A stretch of 64,000 nucleotides of DNA from Desulfobacterales bacterium (GTDB lineage Bacteria; Desulfobacterota; Desulfobacteria; Desulfobacterales; Desulfosalsimonadaceae): positions 1 through 64,000 of the forward strand of contig JAGXKN010000009.1 in NCBI GenBank assembly GCA_018335195.1, given 5' to 3'. This document shows positions 1 through 7,625 of this stretch, in pieces (position 1 is the stretch's first letter; each line of letters starts with the position of its first letter). The notes under the pieces were generated by a model that did not search any database, was not told where the DNA came from, and was given only the letters and a program-made list of their open reading frames with translations. The position numbers and the translations under genes are program-made.

Positions 1-51
1 CACCAGCACCGTCATAATGATCGCCAATTTATGCCCGAAATGCAACTTCAT
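1..51 (-). CDS. N-terminus of a gene running off the left edge, probably membrane-anchored
   Basis: On the minus strand an ATG at 51 opens a frame that stays open to the window edge and gives 17 residues, MKLHFGHKLAIIMTVLV. An AGGGA sequence lies five bases upstream of the ATG and could be the ribosome binding site. The stretch from residue 9 is hydrophobic and looks like the start of a signal anchor or first transmembrane helix, as in sensor kinases or chemoreceptors. The fragment is too short to assign a family, and it could be a chance start. Confidence 0.45.
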   Translation of the reverse strand, partial: MKLHFGHKLAIIMTVLV

Positions 52-291
52 AAGTTTCCCTGTCCGCCTTTTGCAAAAGCTATTGCACGAATCCGGCGGC
101 GTGTCAATCTGAAACAATACTAAAAATTCCCGGATCTTATTAATTGCCTTCGCCGCCTGCCGGTCCGACTTTTTAAAGCGCCAAAAATATCGCTTCCGGG
201 TCCAGTTTAGACGCGAAACCCGCAGGGGCGAAAAAATTGCTATTGAATCCGATTTCTGTTGACAAACTGCCGGAAAGTTATTCTTTAAATC

Positions 292-315
292 TATAGACTG
301 ATATGTCAGTCTATA
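292..315. promoter_or_regulatory. perfect 10-bp inverted repeat, likely repressor operator of the SCP-2-like gene
   Basis: The arms TATAGACTGA (292-301) and TCAGTCTATA (306-315) are perfect reverse complements separated by TATG. Arm length and near-continuous symmetry resemble operators of TetR-family repressors; that family assignment is inferred. A good -10-like hexamer, TATACT, lies at 312-317 and overlaps the right arm, so binding would block a promoter for the gene at 372. No TetR gene is visible nearby. The rest of 52-371 is AT-rich and shows no gene. Confidence 0.6.
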
Positions 316-371
316 CTGTTGTAATTGCATAAACCAATAGCAAAAATCGCAACTTAAAAGGAGGAACAGTT

Positions 372-872
372 ATGTTTAATATCCCCGCACAAACCAGCAT
401 CCAGGAACTGCTCACTGAATACGGCCCCAAAATGGTAAGGGAATCCGTGGAAAACCAGGGCCGCACCGAGGAGCTCAAGGGCACGGAGTTCACCCTGGTC
501 ATTGACGTGGACGGAGAAAAATACAGCTTCGTGGTCAGGGACGGCACGGATGTCCAGGTTGGCACGGACAAGGATCTGGATAATGCAATGGTCCGGTACA
601 TGATTTCCAGGGACGAACTGGAACGCATGATTGATAGCCAGCAGCTCGATATGCTCCTGGGTATCATAACCGATCTCAACCAGCAGAAATACCAGACCCT
701 CCAGGGCAAAACTTCACATAGGTTGTCTGCGGGTGAGAGTGAATTTCCCGCGATCCTGTTGGGCCATGGCCGCCCGGACACGAGCCGGGCGGCCTTGTTG
801 TTTTTCCGCCTTAGGGATTCATCTCATAGGTGTCCTTTAAGGCATCCACGTATCCCTGCCAGAACCGGATAA
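372..872 (+). CDS. SCP-2-like sterol-carrier domain protein, 3' end probably altered
   Basis: The gene starts at ATG 372 behind a strong AAGGAGGAAC site. Residues 1 to about 113 read as an SCP-2-like lipid-binding fold: a helical start, then strands around TEFTLVIDVDGEKYSFVV and a closing helix near MIDSQQLDMLLGI. Such small SCP-2 proteins bind acyl-CoA or other lipids, which fits the acyl-CoA dehydrogenase next door. From about nucleotide 708 the translation (KTSHRLSAGESE onward) loses protein-like character. It reads straight through a perfect terminator hairpin at 768-805 and overlaps the convergent gene by 62 bases. The natural stop has therefore probably been lost by a small deletion or frameshift near 705-725. 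The second frame stops at 719-721, just after the conserved part, which fits a protein of about 115 residues. Confidence 0.6.
   Translation: MFNIPAQTSIQELLTEYGPKMVRESVENQGRTEELKGTEFTLVIDVDGEKYSFVVRDGTDVQVGTDKDLDNAMVRYMISRDELERMIDSQQLDMLLGIITDLNQQKYQTLQGKTSHRLSAGESEFPAILLGHGRPDTSRAALLFFRLRDSSHRCPLRHPRIPARTG
768..805 (+). terminator. Rho-independent terminator inside the annotated 3' end of the SCP-2-like gene
   Basis: GGCCGCCCGG (768-777) pairs perfectly with CCGGGCGGCC (785-794) across a 7-base loop and is followed by TTGTTGTTTTT. This is a textbook terminator on the plus strand. It also sits just beyond the convergent acyl-CoA dehydrogenase stop at 811 and could partly serve both directions. 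Confidence 0.8.
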
Positions 873-2514
873 AGCGCTTTCCGTCATACACCGGTTTGCG
901 GATCATGTTCATGCACCACTGCATCTGATTTTCCGTGGTGTCGGCTTTTGAGTGAAGCTGAAGCGCATAACGGGAAAAATCGCGCACCATAAAATCAAAT
1001 ATCTGTTCGAGCAGGTCGGCCTCGAACTTTTCGATCTGATATTTTTCAATAATCAGTTGGCCATAGGCCACCAGGGTAAAGAGTTCGCCCACGGCAAGGA
1101 GAAAATCAATGTTTTGAGCCTGGTCCGCATCCGGCGGGGCCTGGGCCAGAAAATCCTTGAAAACGCGGATCTGTTCCTTGAAGATGTTGACGTTGGGCAG
1201 ATCCACGCTGTTGTAGGCAATGTTGTAGTCGTGGAACTGGATTTTGCCCAGCCCCTTGGTGGGGCCCTGGTTGAACAGAAAGGTATCATCTGCCGGATCG
1301 TTTCGTTTCGGCACCTCCGGAAACTCACCCGGTTTAAAGAAGTAGTTGGCAATGAACTTGATGATCAGGGCCATGTTCACGTGAACGGTTCCCTCCAGTT
1401 TCGGCAGGGAACGGATGTCTTGGGCCGCAATCTCGAAAAAAACGTCCTTTTCAAAACCGCGGGCTGCAATCACGTCCCAGAGCAGATTGATCACCTCTTC
1501 GCCCTGGGTGGGGACCTTCATCTTGGTGATCGGGTTGTAGAGCAGGTACCGCCGGTCCCCGGCCGAAGCCGAGCGCATGTAATCGGCCGCCCGCTGGGAA
1601 AAAAGCTTCATGGCTGCCAGCCGCGCGTAGGCATCAACAAAAAGCTGCTTGATATGAGGGAAATCGGTGACATATTTTCCGTACAGGTTACGGTGGGCGG
1701 CATGGTTGATGGCCTCGTAAAAGGCATGGGTGGCAAGGCCGATGGCGCCCCAGCCCAGGTTGAACTTGCCCACGTTGACGGTGTTCAATGCCGAATCCCA
1801 GGCCTCCCGGCCGGTGGAAAGGATCTCGCGGTCTGTGACCGGGTAGCCGTTTAAGTGGTACTCGGCCACATATCCCTCCCAGTCCACCACGTTCTGGACC
1901 AGGTCATAGTTTTCGTGGGTCGGATCCGCCACAAAAAATACGAACTCATCTGTCTCCGAATCCTTCCCGAAAGTGGATGCCATTGCCGCCTCGTTGGCGT
2001 TGCCGATGTAATATTTGCCGCCGTCTGCAACGTATTTGCCCTCTGCCAGGGGGGTAAGGCTCATTTCAGAGGAATACAGATCCGCGCCGTGGGCCCGCTC
2101 GGAAAGACCGAAAGCGAATATGCCGCCCTCCTTTAACATGCGGGCGGCATTCTTTTTGATTTCCTCGTTGTTTCCCATGAAAATCGGCCCCAGCCCGAGG
2201 ATGGTGACCTGCCATGCATACCAGTGCGACAGGTTGTAAAAGGCCAGTATTTCGTTGAAATCGCAATTTCGAAACGTGTCCCACCGCTTGTCTGCATCAC
2301 CGTCCACCACGTGGGCCTGCGGGGTCAGGAGCGTGGCAAAAACTTCGTTTTCCTTGAGAAAATCGATAAAGTCCCGATACCACCGGCGCTCATGGGCGTC
2401 TTCCTTGAGCTTTGCCTTGCCGCGGGATTCGAAATATTCGATGGTCTTTTTCATGATTTCCCTGGAGCGGGGATCCAGGTGTTCAAACGTTTCCGTTTTG
2501 GGATTAAGCAGCAT
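811..2514 (-). CDS. acyl-CoA dehydrogenase family flavoprotein
   Basis: The 567-residue protein is of the large acyl-CoA dehydrogenase type. The FAD/substrate-binding middle strands carry GIFAFGLSERAHGADL and KYYIGNANEAAMASTF, and these are followed by the helical C-terminal domain. Family members oxidise acyl-CoA thioesters at the alpha-beta bond and pass electrons to ETF; the exact substrate cannot be read here. I chose ATG 2514 (MLLNPKTETF) because AGGAGG lies just upstream (plus-strand CCTCCT at 2519-2524); an ATG at 2541 is also in frame. The protein is longer than the usual 380-400 residues and resembles the 560-600 residue subgroup common in Deltaproteobacteria. A palindrome at 2564-2577 lies upstream and the MarR gene follows at 2601 on the same strand, so MarR control is likely. 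Confidence 0.85.
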   Translation of the reverse strand: MLLNPKTETFEHLDPRSREIMKKTIEYFESRGKAKLKEDAHERRWYRDFIDFLKENEVFATLLTPQAHVVDGDADKRWDTFRNCDFNEILAFYNLSHWYAWQVTILGLGPIFMGNNEEIKKNAARMLKEGGIFAFGLSERAHGADLYSSEMSLTPLAEGKYVADGGKYYIGNANEAAMASTFGKDSETDEFVFFVADPTHENYDLVQNVVDWEGYVAEYHLNGYPVTDREILSTGREAWDSALNTVNVGKFNLGWGAIGLATHAFYEAINHAAHRNLYGKYVTDFPHIKQLFVDAYARLAAMKLFSQRAADYMRSASAGDRRYLLYNPITKMKVPTQGEEVINLLWDVIAARGFEKDVFFEIAAQDIRSLPKLEGTVHVNMALIIKFIANYFFKPGEFPEVPKRNDPADDTFLFNQGPTKGLGKIQFHDYNIAYNSVDLPNVNIFKEQIRVFKDFLAQAPPDADQAQNIDFLLAVGELFTLVAYGQLIIEKYQIEKFEADLLEQIFDFMVRDFSRYALQLHSKADTTENQMQWCMNMIRKPVYDGKRFIRFWQGYVDALKDTYEMNP

Positions 2515-2563
2515 GGGGCCTCCTGATTGAATTGAAGTCATTTTTTCCGTAACTTTTTATGAT

Positions 2564-2577
2564 GTTTGCGTGCAAAC
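2564..2577. promoter_or_regulatory. MarR-type operator candidate upstream of the acyl-CoA dehydrogenase
   Basis: GTTTGC (2564-2569) and GCAAAC (2572-2577) form a perfect inverted repeat around GT. It sits between the acyl-CoA dehydrogenase start and the stop of the MarR gene. Its GTT....AAC ends match the palindrome upstream of the MarR gene (3048-3061), which suggests one regulator binds both. Confidence 0.45.
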
Positions 2578-2600
2578 CAAACAGCGGGTTCCGGACCGAT

Positions 2601-3023
2601 TTAGATAATATCACGCAGCAGGCGCTTGAGCAGAACCCGCTCCTCGCTTGAAAAACGGTCCAGGATTTCCCGGTTTGATTCCTGCCGCTCCCGGACCAGC
2701 ACAACTTTCTGCTCATCTGCCTTTTGGGAAGTATACAGTCGCTGGACCCGGCGGTCATTGCGGTCCGGCGCCTTGAGGATCCATCCGGTCTCCACCATCC
2801 GCTCCAAAACCCCGGAAAGCGTCGCCTTGTCCAGCATAAGCAGCCGGGAAAGCTCTGTGGCCGTCATACCGTTGTGATACCACAGCGCCTCGAGCACCAG
2901 GTGCTGCATATTGGTCAGCCCGTAAGGCTTCAGCCGCTTTTTAAAATTGTTGTGGGCTTTCTGGTAGGCCTTGCCCAGCAGAAAAACCATGCATTCGGGT
3001 AAATCCTCAGGCAATTTTGACAT
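2601..3023 (-). CDS. MarR family transcriptional regulator
   Basis: The 140-residue protein has the MarR winged-helix layout. A dimerising N-terminal helix is followed by the helix-turn-helix around MTATELSRLLMLDKATLSGV, then the wing with the typical DRNDRRVQRL motif, then a C-terminal helix. MarR proteins usually repress their own gene and a neighbouring operon until a small ligand binds. Two palindromes in its own upstream region (3048-3081) and one upstream of the acyl-CoA dehydrogenase fit autoregulation plus control of acyl-CoA metabolism. The ligand is unknown; an acyl- or aryl-CoA is a reasonable guess from context. Confidence 0.88.
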   Translation of the reverse strand: MSKLPEDLPECMVFLLGKAYQKAHNNFKKRLKPYGLTNMQHLVLEALWYHNGMTATELSRLLMLDKATLSGVLERMVETGWILKAPDRNDRRVQRLYTSQKADEQKVVLVRERQESNREILDRFSSEERVLLKRLLRDII

Positions 3024-3047
3024 TTTCCGACACCCGGGCTAAATATT

Positions 3048-3081
3048 GTTCGTATACGAACCGATTAAATTGCGTTCGCAA
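3048..3081. promoter_or_regulatory. two operator-like palindromes upstream of the MarR gene
   Basis: GTTCGTATACGAAC (3048-3061) is a perfect 14-base palindrome. Nine bases further, TTGCG/CGCAA (3070-3081) is a second inverted repeat around TT. Both lie in the divergent region between the MarR gene and the dehydrogenase at 3207, so one protein could control both directions. The remaining intergenic sequence shows nothing further. Confidence 0.5.
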
Positions 3082-3206
3082 AATTGTCAAGCACAGAATG
3101 CGTTGATAATTTTTCTCTGCTGAATATTTTTACAACAGAACAGGCATAACCCGGCACCGCTATGCCCAAAATCGCATATGATCAAAAAACAAAAGGAGAA
3201 ACTGAC

Positions 3207-4082
3207 ATGCGGATCGGATTTATCGGACTTGGCATCATGGGGCGCCCAATGGCGTCCAACCTGATGAATGCCGGATACGAACTGGTTGTGTATAACCGGA
3301 CCAAAAGCAAAGCAGAGGCTTTGATTCACCGGGGCGCGAAATGGGCGAATTCACCGGCGGAACTGGCCCACAATGCCAACACTGTCATTACCATGGTGGC
3401 TGACCCTGATGCCGTGCGCGATTCCGCAACGGAACCGGACGGATTCCTGCCGCACATGCGTGACAATTTTCTTTGGATCAATACCTCCACGGTCAATCCG
3501 TCCTTTGCCCGGCAAATGGCTGCGGAATCCGAAAGTCAAGGCGTGCGGTTCGTGGACGCACCCGTGGCCGGCTCCAGGATTCCCGCGGAAAAAGGCGAGC
3601 TGATCTTTTTTGCCGGCGGAAACCGGCAAGATGTGGATGCCTGCGCCCCCCTGTTTGATGGCATGGGCAAAAAAACCGTGCATACGGGTGAAGCCGGCAC
3701 GGGCAGCGGGCTGAAAATGCTGTTTAACCTGCTGCTTGGCACGGGCATGGCCATGTTTTCAGAAGTTCTGAACCTCGGACAATCCCTTGGCTTTTCAAAG
3801 GAAACGCTTTTTTCAACCCTGCTTGGCTCCCCTGTAGTGCCGGGGTTTATTGAGGGCAAACGCGACAAGATGGATTCCGGAGACTTTGCGGCGGATTTCC
3901 CGCTCAAATGGATGCACAAGGACCTTTACCTGGCTGCCTTGACCGCCTATGAGCAGCAGGTGCCCATGCCAGGTGCCGCTGCGGTAAGGGAGCTTTTCGG
4001 CCAGGCATTGCAGGCCGGCTACGGGGATGCGGACTTTTCCGCCCTGGCCCGTTTTCTGGAACCGGATGATGAAGATCAATAA
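3207..4082 (+). CDS. NAD(P)-dependent beta-hydroxyacid dehydrogenase (3-hydroxyisobutyrate dehydrogenase family)
   Basis: The 291-residue protein opens with the Rossmann motif GFIGLGIMGRPMASNLMNAG. The substrate-binding segment VDAPVAGSRIPAEKGEL follows, and the catalytic lysine lies in GSGLKMLFN (about K170), after which comes the all-helical C-terminal domain. Family members interconvert beta-hydroxyacids such as 3-hydroxyisobutyrate, tartronate semialdehyde or succinic semialdehyde products using NAD(P)H. The exact substrate cannot be read, though the GLYR/succinic-semialdehyde-reductase subgroup fits the length. I chose ATG 3207 because AAAAGGAGAAAC lies directly upstream; an in-frame ATG at 3162 has no such site. 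The gene is divergent from the MarR gene and shares its palindromic region. Confidence 0.85.
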   Translation: MRIGFIGLGIMGRPMASNLMNAGYELVVYNRTKSKAEALIHRGAKWANSPAELAHNANTVITMVADPDAVRDSATEPDGFLPHMRDNFLWINTSTVNPSFARQMAAESESQGVRFVDAPVAGSRIPAEKGELIFFAGGNRQDVDACAPLFDGMGKKTVHTGEAGTGSGLKMLFNLLLGTGMAMFSEVLNLGQSLGFSKETLFSTLLGSPVVPGFIEGKRDKMDSGDFAADFPLKWMHKDLYLAALTAYEQQVPMPGAAAVRELFGQALQAGYGDADFSALARFLEPDDEDQ

Positions 4083-4120
4083 AGCCAAGAAGGCCTCCGC
4101 AAATGCAAGGCCATCAACGT

Positions 4121-5176
4121 TTATCCCCGGCGTGTGCTATGTCTCGCTGATTTGTCCGATTTCGCCTTTACCGAGCGCAGCAACTGTTCAAATGCCCGGT
4201 TCAGGCGAATAAAAGTTTCATGACGCCCTCCCTTGTCGGGATGATGCGCCTTGGCCTTTTCGCGGTACTTTCGGGTCAGGCTTTTTATCGTCATTTCGGA
4301 AAGCATTCCGCGTGAAATGCCCATCACTGAAACCGCCTCATCCAGCGGCATTGCGGATCTGGGCGCCGGCGGACGGTAGGTATGATGCCGGGCTTTGAAC
4401 TGCCACATGAGATCCTCGAGATATCGGCTGCCCGCAAAATCCGTATCAAAAAACCAACATGCATACCGGATCAGGTAATCGTTCAGCCATTTTGTCACAC
4501 CCAGATCCGCCCAGAAACCGGTATCCGCGTTCAGCCGGCAGAGTGCGTCCAGGAAGCATTCGTCCACCCTTTCCCGGTCCAGGGCTTCCGGAAACTTTCG
4601 GGCAAGGGGTCCGGTAAAGTACCCGGGTACGTCGAAAATCACGTATGCATAGTTTTTCTTTTCCCGGGCTTCGAGTACCTGCTCCATTTCCATGAACTGT
4701 TGCTCGATCTCGTCCCGGGACTTGTCCAGCAGGCTCCGGTATATTTTCCGGGGCGCAGCATGAATCCGGGATTGATCCAGTTCCCCGAAACGCAGGTAGT
4801 GCGCCCGGCGCATGTCAAAGATGTGAAAGGATTCGGTTTCGCAGCGCCTAACCTGCAATGCGATTTGCTCCCGCACCGCCCGGGGCTGCGCCTTGCGCGT
4901 AAATCCCCGGATCACCCGTTGGGTTTCCGGGTCCAGAAACTGCCAGAGCACGGATTCCAGCTCGTCATAATCCGGCTCGCATCCCTGCTCGGCAAGTCGG
5001 TCGCAGAGTTGGTCGTCAAAATAAAAACCCGGTCCGGAACCCGGATAAATGATGTATTGCCCCGGGTCCTCGCCCAAGTCAAAAAGTTCCCGGCTTACGG
5101 TTGTGTCTCCGGTCTTTACGCTCTGCCGGATCGCATAACGGATTCCGCCCCGGATACGCTTTCTGGCCAGATACAT
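4121..5176 (-). CDS. protein with C-terminal J-domain (DnaJ-like)
   Basis: The 351-residue protein starts at ATG 5176 behind GAGGAG. The last 70 residues form a J-domain: a helix around EMTIKSLTRKYREKAKA, the diagnostic HPD motif in AHHPDKGGRHETF, then a third helix. J-domains recruit and stimulate Hsp70 (DnaK). The first 280 residues have no glycine-rich linker or zinc-binding region of DnaJ, so this is not a canonical DnaJ but a type III J-protein. I do not recognise the N-terminal part; it is charged, soluble and rich in tyrosine and aspartate. Neighbours give no functional clue. This J-domain-at-the-C-terminus layout recurs in Desulfobacterales hypothetical proteins, by recollection. Confidence 0.75.
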   Translation of the reverse strand: MYLARKRIRGGIRYAIRQSVKTGDTTVSRELFDLGEDPGQYIIYPGSGPGFYFDDQLCDRLAEQGCEPDYDELESVLWQFLDPETQRVIRGFTRKAQPRAVREQIALQVRRCETESFHIFDMRRAHYLRFGELDQSRIHAAPRKIYRSLLDKSRDEIEQQFMEMEQVLEAREKKNYAYVIFDVPGYFTGPLARKFPEALDRERVDECFLDALCRLNADTGFWADLGVTKWLNDYLIRYACWFFDTDFAGSRYLEDLMWQFKARHHTYRPPAPRSAMPLDEAVSVMGISRGMLSEMTIKSLTRKYREKAKAHHPDKGGRHETFIRLNRAFEQLLRSVKAKSDKSARHSTRRG

Positions 5177-5271
5177 GGCAATCTCCTCTGGTTTGTTGTC
5201 ATGGAGTCAATATAATCATCCTTTTGCAGATATCCCAGACGGAATTTGATCCGGCAGGCCCGGCACCTTCT

Positions 5272-5299
5272 TTGAATCCTGCGAATTTACGCTTATTTT
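5272..5299 (+). promoter_or_regulatory. possible sigma70 promoter of the OYE-family gene
   Basis: TTGAAT (5272-5277) and TATTTT (5294-5299) are separated by 16 bases in an AT-rich stretch just upstream of the start at 5324. The hexamers match consensus only partly, so this is a weak call. Confidence 0.3.
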
Positions 5300-5323
5300 A
5301 ATACTTAGAAACCAGGAGGAATC

Positions 5324-6571
5324 ATGCAAGAACCAAGCAGCAATCCGGCCGATCGCCTGGGAGTTCCCCTGCATCTGCCATGCGGCGCGGTCATCAAGAA
5401 CCGCTTCTGCAAGTCCGCCACCAGCGAGACCCTTGGGGACCGGCGCAACGCGCCCACGGAAAAACTGGCGCGCCTGTATCGGACCTGGACCCAGGGCGGT
5501 GCCGGCCTGCTGGTGACCGGAAACGTCATGATCGACCGGCGGCATCTGGGCGAACCCGGCAATGTTGTGATAGAGGATGAACGCAACATGTATAAGCTCA
5601 GCTCCTGGGCAGAAGCCGGAAGCCAAAACCGGACGCATATCTGGATGCAATTGAACCATCCGGGCAGACAGGCGCCCAAACCCCTGTCAGACCAGCCCGT
5701 GTCCCCGTCTGCAGTGGCGTTTCGAACTGATATGGCCAGGTTTTTCAATCCGCCCCGGGCGCTTTCCGCTGCTGAAATCCGCAACCTGGTTACGCGTTTT
5801 GCAAAAACCGCCATGATCGCCAAAAAGGCCGGATTTACCGGGGTGCAGATTCACGCTGCACACGGCTACCTGGTCAGTCAGTTCCTCTCCCCGCTGACCA
5901 ACCAGAGAACCGATGAATGGGGCGGATCAGCCGAGAACCGGATGCGTTTTGTCCTGCGGATTTATAGTGCCATCCGCGAGCGGGTGGGTCCGGATTTTCC
6001 CATCAGCATCAAGCTCAATTCCTCGGATTTCATCCGGGGCGGCCTCACAGAGGAAGAATCCGCACAGGTGGCAATCTCAATGGCCGAAGCCGGCATTGAT
6101 CTGATCGAGATATCGGGCGGCACCTATGAGCGGCCGGCCATGACCGGCCGCACACAGCAGGTGCCGCGATCTGATTCCGAGGCGTACTTTCTGTCCTACG
6201 CCGAAAAAATCCGTACCCGGATAAATACACCGGTTGCACTCACCGGCGGTTTTCGCACGGCCGCAGGCATGGCTGCTGCAGTTGACAAAAACGGCGTTGA
6301 CATGGTGGGTCTTGCCCGGCCCATGGTGATCGATCCGGAACTGCCGAACCGCATCCTTGACGGCGAGGATTATGTCAGCCCGACCCAGCCCATCCATACC
6401 GGCATCCGGCTCATTGACAGGGTGGCCCTGCTCGAGCTGACCTGGTATGAGCAGCAGCTCGGATACCTGGGCCGGGGCCTACGGCCCAGACCGAATCAGG
6501 GTGCCTGGTTTTCCCTGGCAAAAACGCTGTTTGAAAACGGGCGTCAGGTTTTTCAAAAGCGCAGGGAATAA
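5324..6571 (+). CDS. NADH:flavin oxidoreductase, Old Yellow Enzyme family
   Basis: The 415-residue FMN TIM-barrel enzyme starts at ATG 5324 behind CAGGAGGAATC. Diagnostic OYE segments are visible: the flavin-loop HPGRQAPKPL, the active-site strand GVQIHAAHGYLVSQFLSP, the following DEWGGSAENRMRF, and the FMN phosphate site in VALTGGFRT and GVDMVGLARP. Such enzymes reduce activated C=C bonds of enones or enoyl compounds with NAD(P)H. It lacks the C-terminal 4Fe-4S and FAD/NAD domains of 2,4-dienoyl-CoA reductase, so it is the short form. The thioredoxin-reductase-like gene 75 bases downstream on the same strand could be its electron partner, which is an inference. The natural substrate is unknown. 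Confidence 0.87.
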   Translation: MQEPSSNPADRLGVPLHLPCGAVIKNRFCKSATSETLGDRRNAPTEKLARLYRTWTQGGAGLLVTGNVMIDRRHLGEPGNVVIEDERNMYKLSSWAEAGSQNRTHIWMQLNHPGRQAPKPLSDQPVSPSAVAFRTDMARFFNPPRALSAAEIRNLVTRFAKTAMIAKKAGFTGVQIHAAHGYLVSQFLSPLTNQRTDEWGGSAENRMRFVLRIYSAIRERVGPDFPISIKLNSSDFIRGGLTEEESAQVAISMAEAGIDLIEISGGTYERPAMTGRTQQVPRSDSEAYFLSYAEKIRTRINTPVALTGGFRTAAGMAAAVDKNGVDMVGLARPMVIDPELPNRILDGEDYVSPTQPIHTGIRLIDRVALLELTWYEQQLGYLGRGLRPRPNQGAWFSLAKTLFENGRQVFQKRRE

Positions 6572-6646
6572 TTGGTGATGCATTCTTTGCAAAGCAAAGC
6601 AGTTGGATTATAGTGTATTTGAGTATAAGCGCATGGAGGTTGTGAG

Positions 6647-7558
6647 ATGACGGCAGAATTTTATGATGTGATTATCCTCGGCGCCGGACCGGCAGGCCTG
6701 CAGGCAGCCCTGCACGCGGTTCGCCGGAAAGTCTCTGTTCTGGTGATCGGGAAAATTGCACAAAGCAGCGCCTTTCAGACACATATTGAAAATTTCTGCT
6801 GCCTGGAAGGCGGATCCGGTTCGGAAATGCTCCAACTTGCCAGAAACAAGGCAGAAGCATCCGGTTCGGTTTTCATGGAAGAAGACGTCATGTTGCTGGA
6901 TCGCGATGAAGACGTTTATATCGTGGAAATGGAAAGCGGTAAGCAATTAAAAACGCATGCAATGGTTCTGGCCATGGGGGTCTCCAGAAATACCTTGGGC
7001 CTGTCCGGCGAAAAGGGCCTGGTGGGCAGGGGGGTGAGTTATTGTGTAGACTGTGACGGCCCCCTGTACAGAGACGAACCGGTGGCAATCGTGGGCGGGC
7101 GCAGTGCGGCCGTAAGCGGCGCCATGACCCTGAGATTTTATACCAGTAAAATCCACTTGATCTGTGATAAGCTGGATGTTGGCAAACAGCTTGCCAGAAA
7201 CCTGAAAGACAGCGATGTTATCGTTTATGAAGGCCGGAAGATCACTAATATAAAGGGCGACGACACTGTCACCGGGGTACGGCTCGATGATGATACAGAA
7301 CTTGCCGTCAAAGGGCTTTTCATTGAACTGGGTGCCAAAGGCGCTGTTGAGCTTGCAGGTAACCTGGGGGTTCTTCTTGACGATACAATGCAGTATGTTT
7401 CCGTAAACAAAAAGCAGGAAACCAACCTGCCCGGCGTATATGCAGCAGGCGACATCTGCGGGCCGCCCTGGCAGGTGGCCAAGTCCGTGGGCGAAGGATG
7501 CGTGGCCGGGCTCGAGGTCGCCGCCTATGCCCGGCGCAGAAAAAGCCGGACAATCTGA
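6647..7558 (+). CDS. FAD/NAD(P)-dependent oxidoreductase, thioredoxin-reductase-like
   Basis: The 303-residue flavoprotein starts at ATG 6647 behind GGAGGTTGTGAG. It carries the FAD Rossmann motif GAGPAGLQAALHAVRRK, a redox CVDC in YCVDCDGPL, the second nucleotide-binding region VAIVGGRSAAVSGAM and the C-terminal FAD motif GVYAAGDICGPPWQVAKSVG. The layout is that of low-molecular-weight thioredoxin reductase. The CVDC pair could move electrons from NAD(P)H to a thiol protein. The second Rossmann loop reads GGRSAA instead of the usual GGGDSA, so its partner may differ from thioredoxin. It may work with the OYE-type protein upstream. Confidence 0.82.
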   Translation: MTAEFYDVIILGAGPAGLQAALHAVRRKVSVLVIGKIAQSSAFQTHIENFCCLEGGSGSEMLQLARNKAEASGSVFMEEDVMLLDRDEDVYIVEMESGKQLKTHAMVLAMGVSRNTLGLSGEKGLVGRGVSYCVDCDGPLYRDEPVAIVGGRSAAVSGAMTLRFYTSKIHLICDKLDVGKQLARNLKDSDVIVYEGRKITNIKGDDTVTGVRLDDDTELAVKGLFIELGAKGAVELAGNLGVLLDDTMQYVSVNKKQETNLPGVYAAGDICGPPWQVAKSVGEGCVAGLEVAAYARRRKSRTI

Positions 7559-7625
7559 GATCATCCCATTTTCAAACAAGGCGGCAACAGGTTTGGAATC
7601 CATCCCCGGCACATGAAGAGGCTTT

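Noticed and set aside
259..264. TTGACA as -35 of the SCP-2-like gene
   Set aside because: The perfect hexamer is 47 bases from the best -10 (312-317) and no acceptable -10 lies at 16-18 bases, so it is not a promoter pair with what can be seen.
952..1854. 300-residue plus-strand ORF opposite the acyl-CoA dehydrogenase
   Set aside because: It is a shadow of a real gene with clear family motifs on the minus strand and has no ribosome site of its own.
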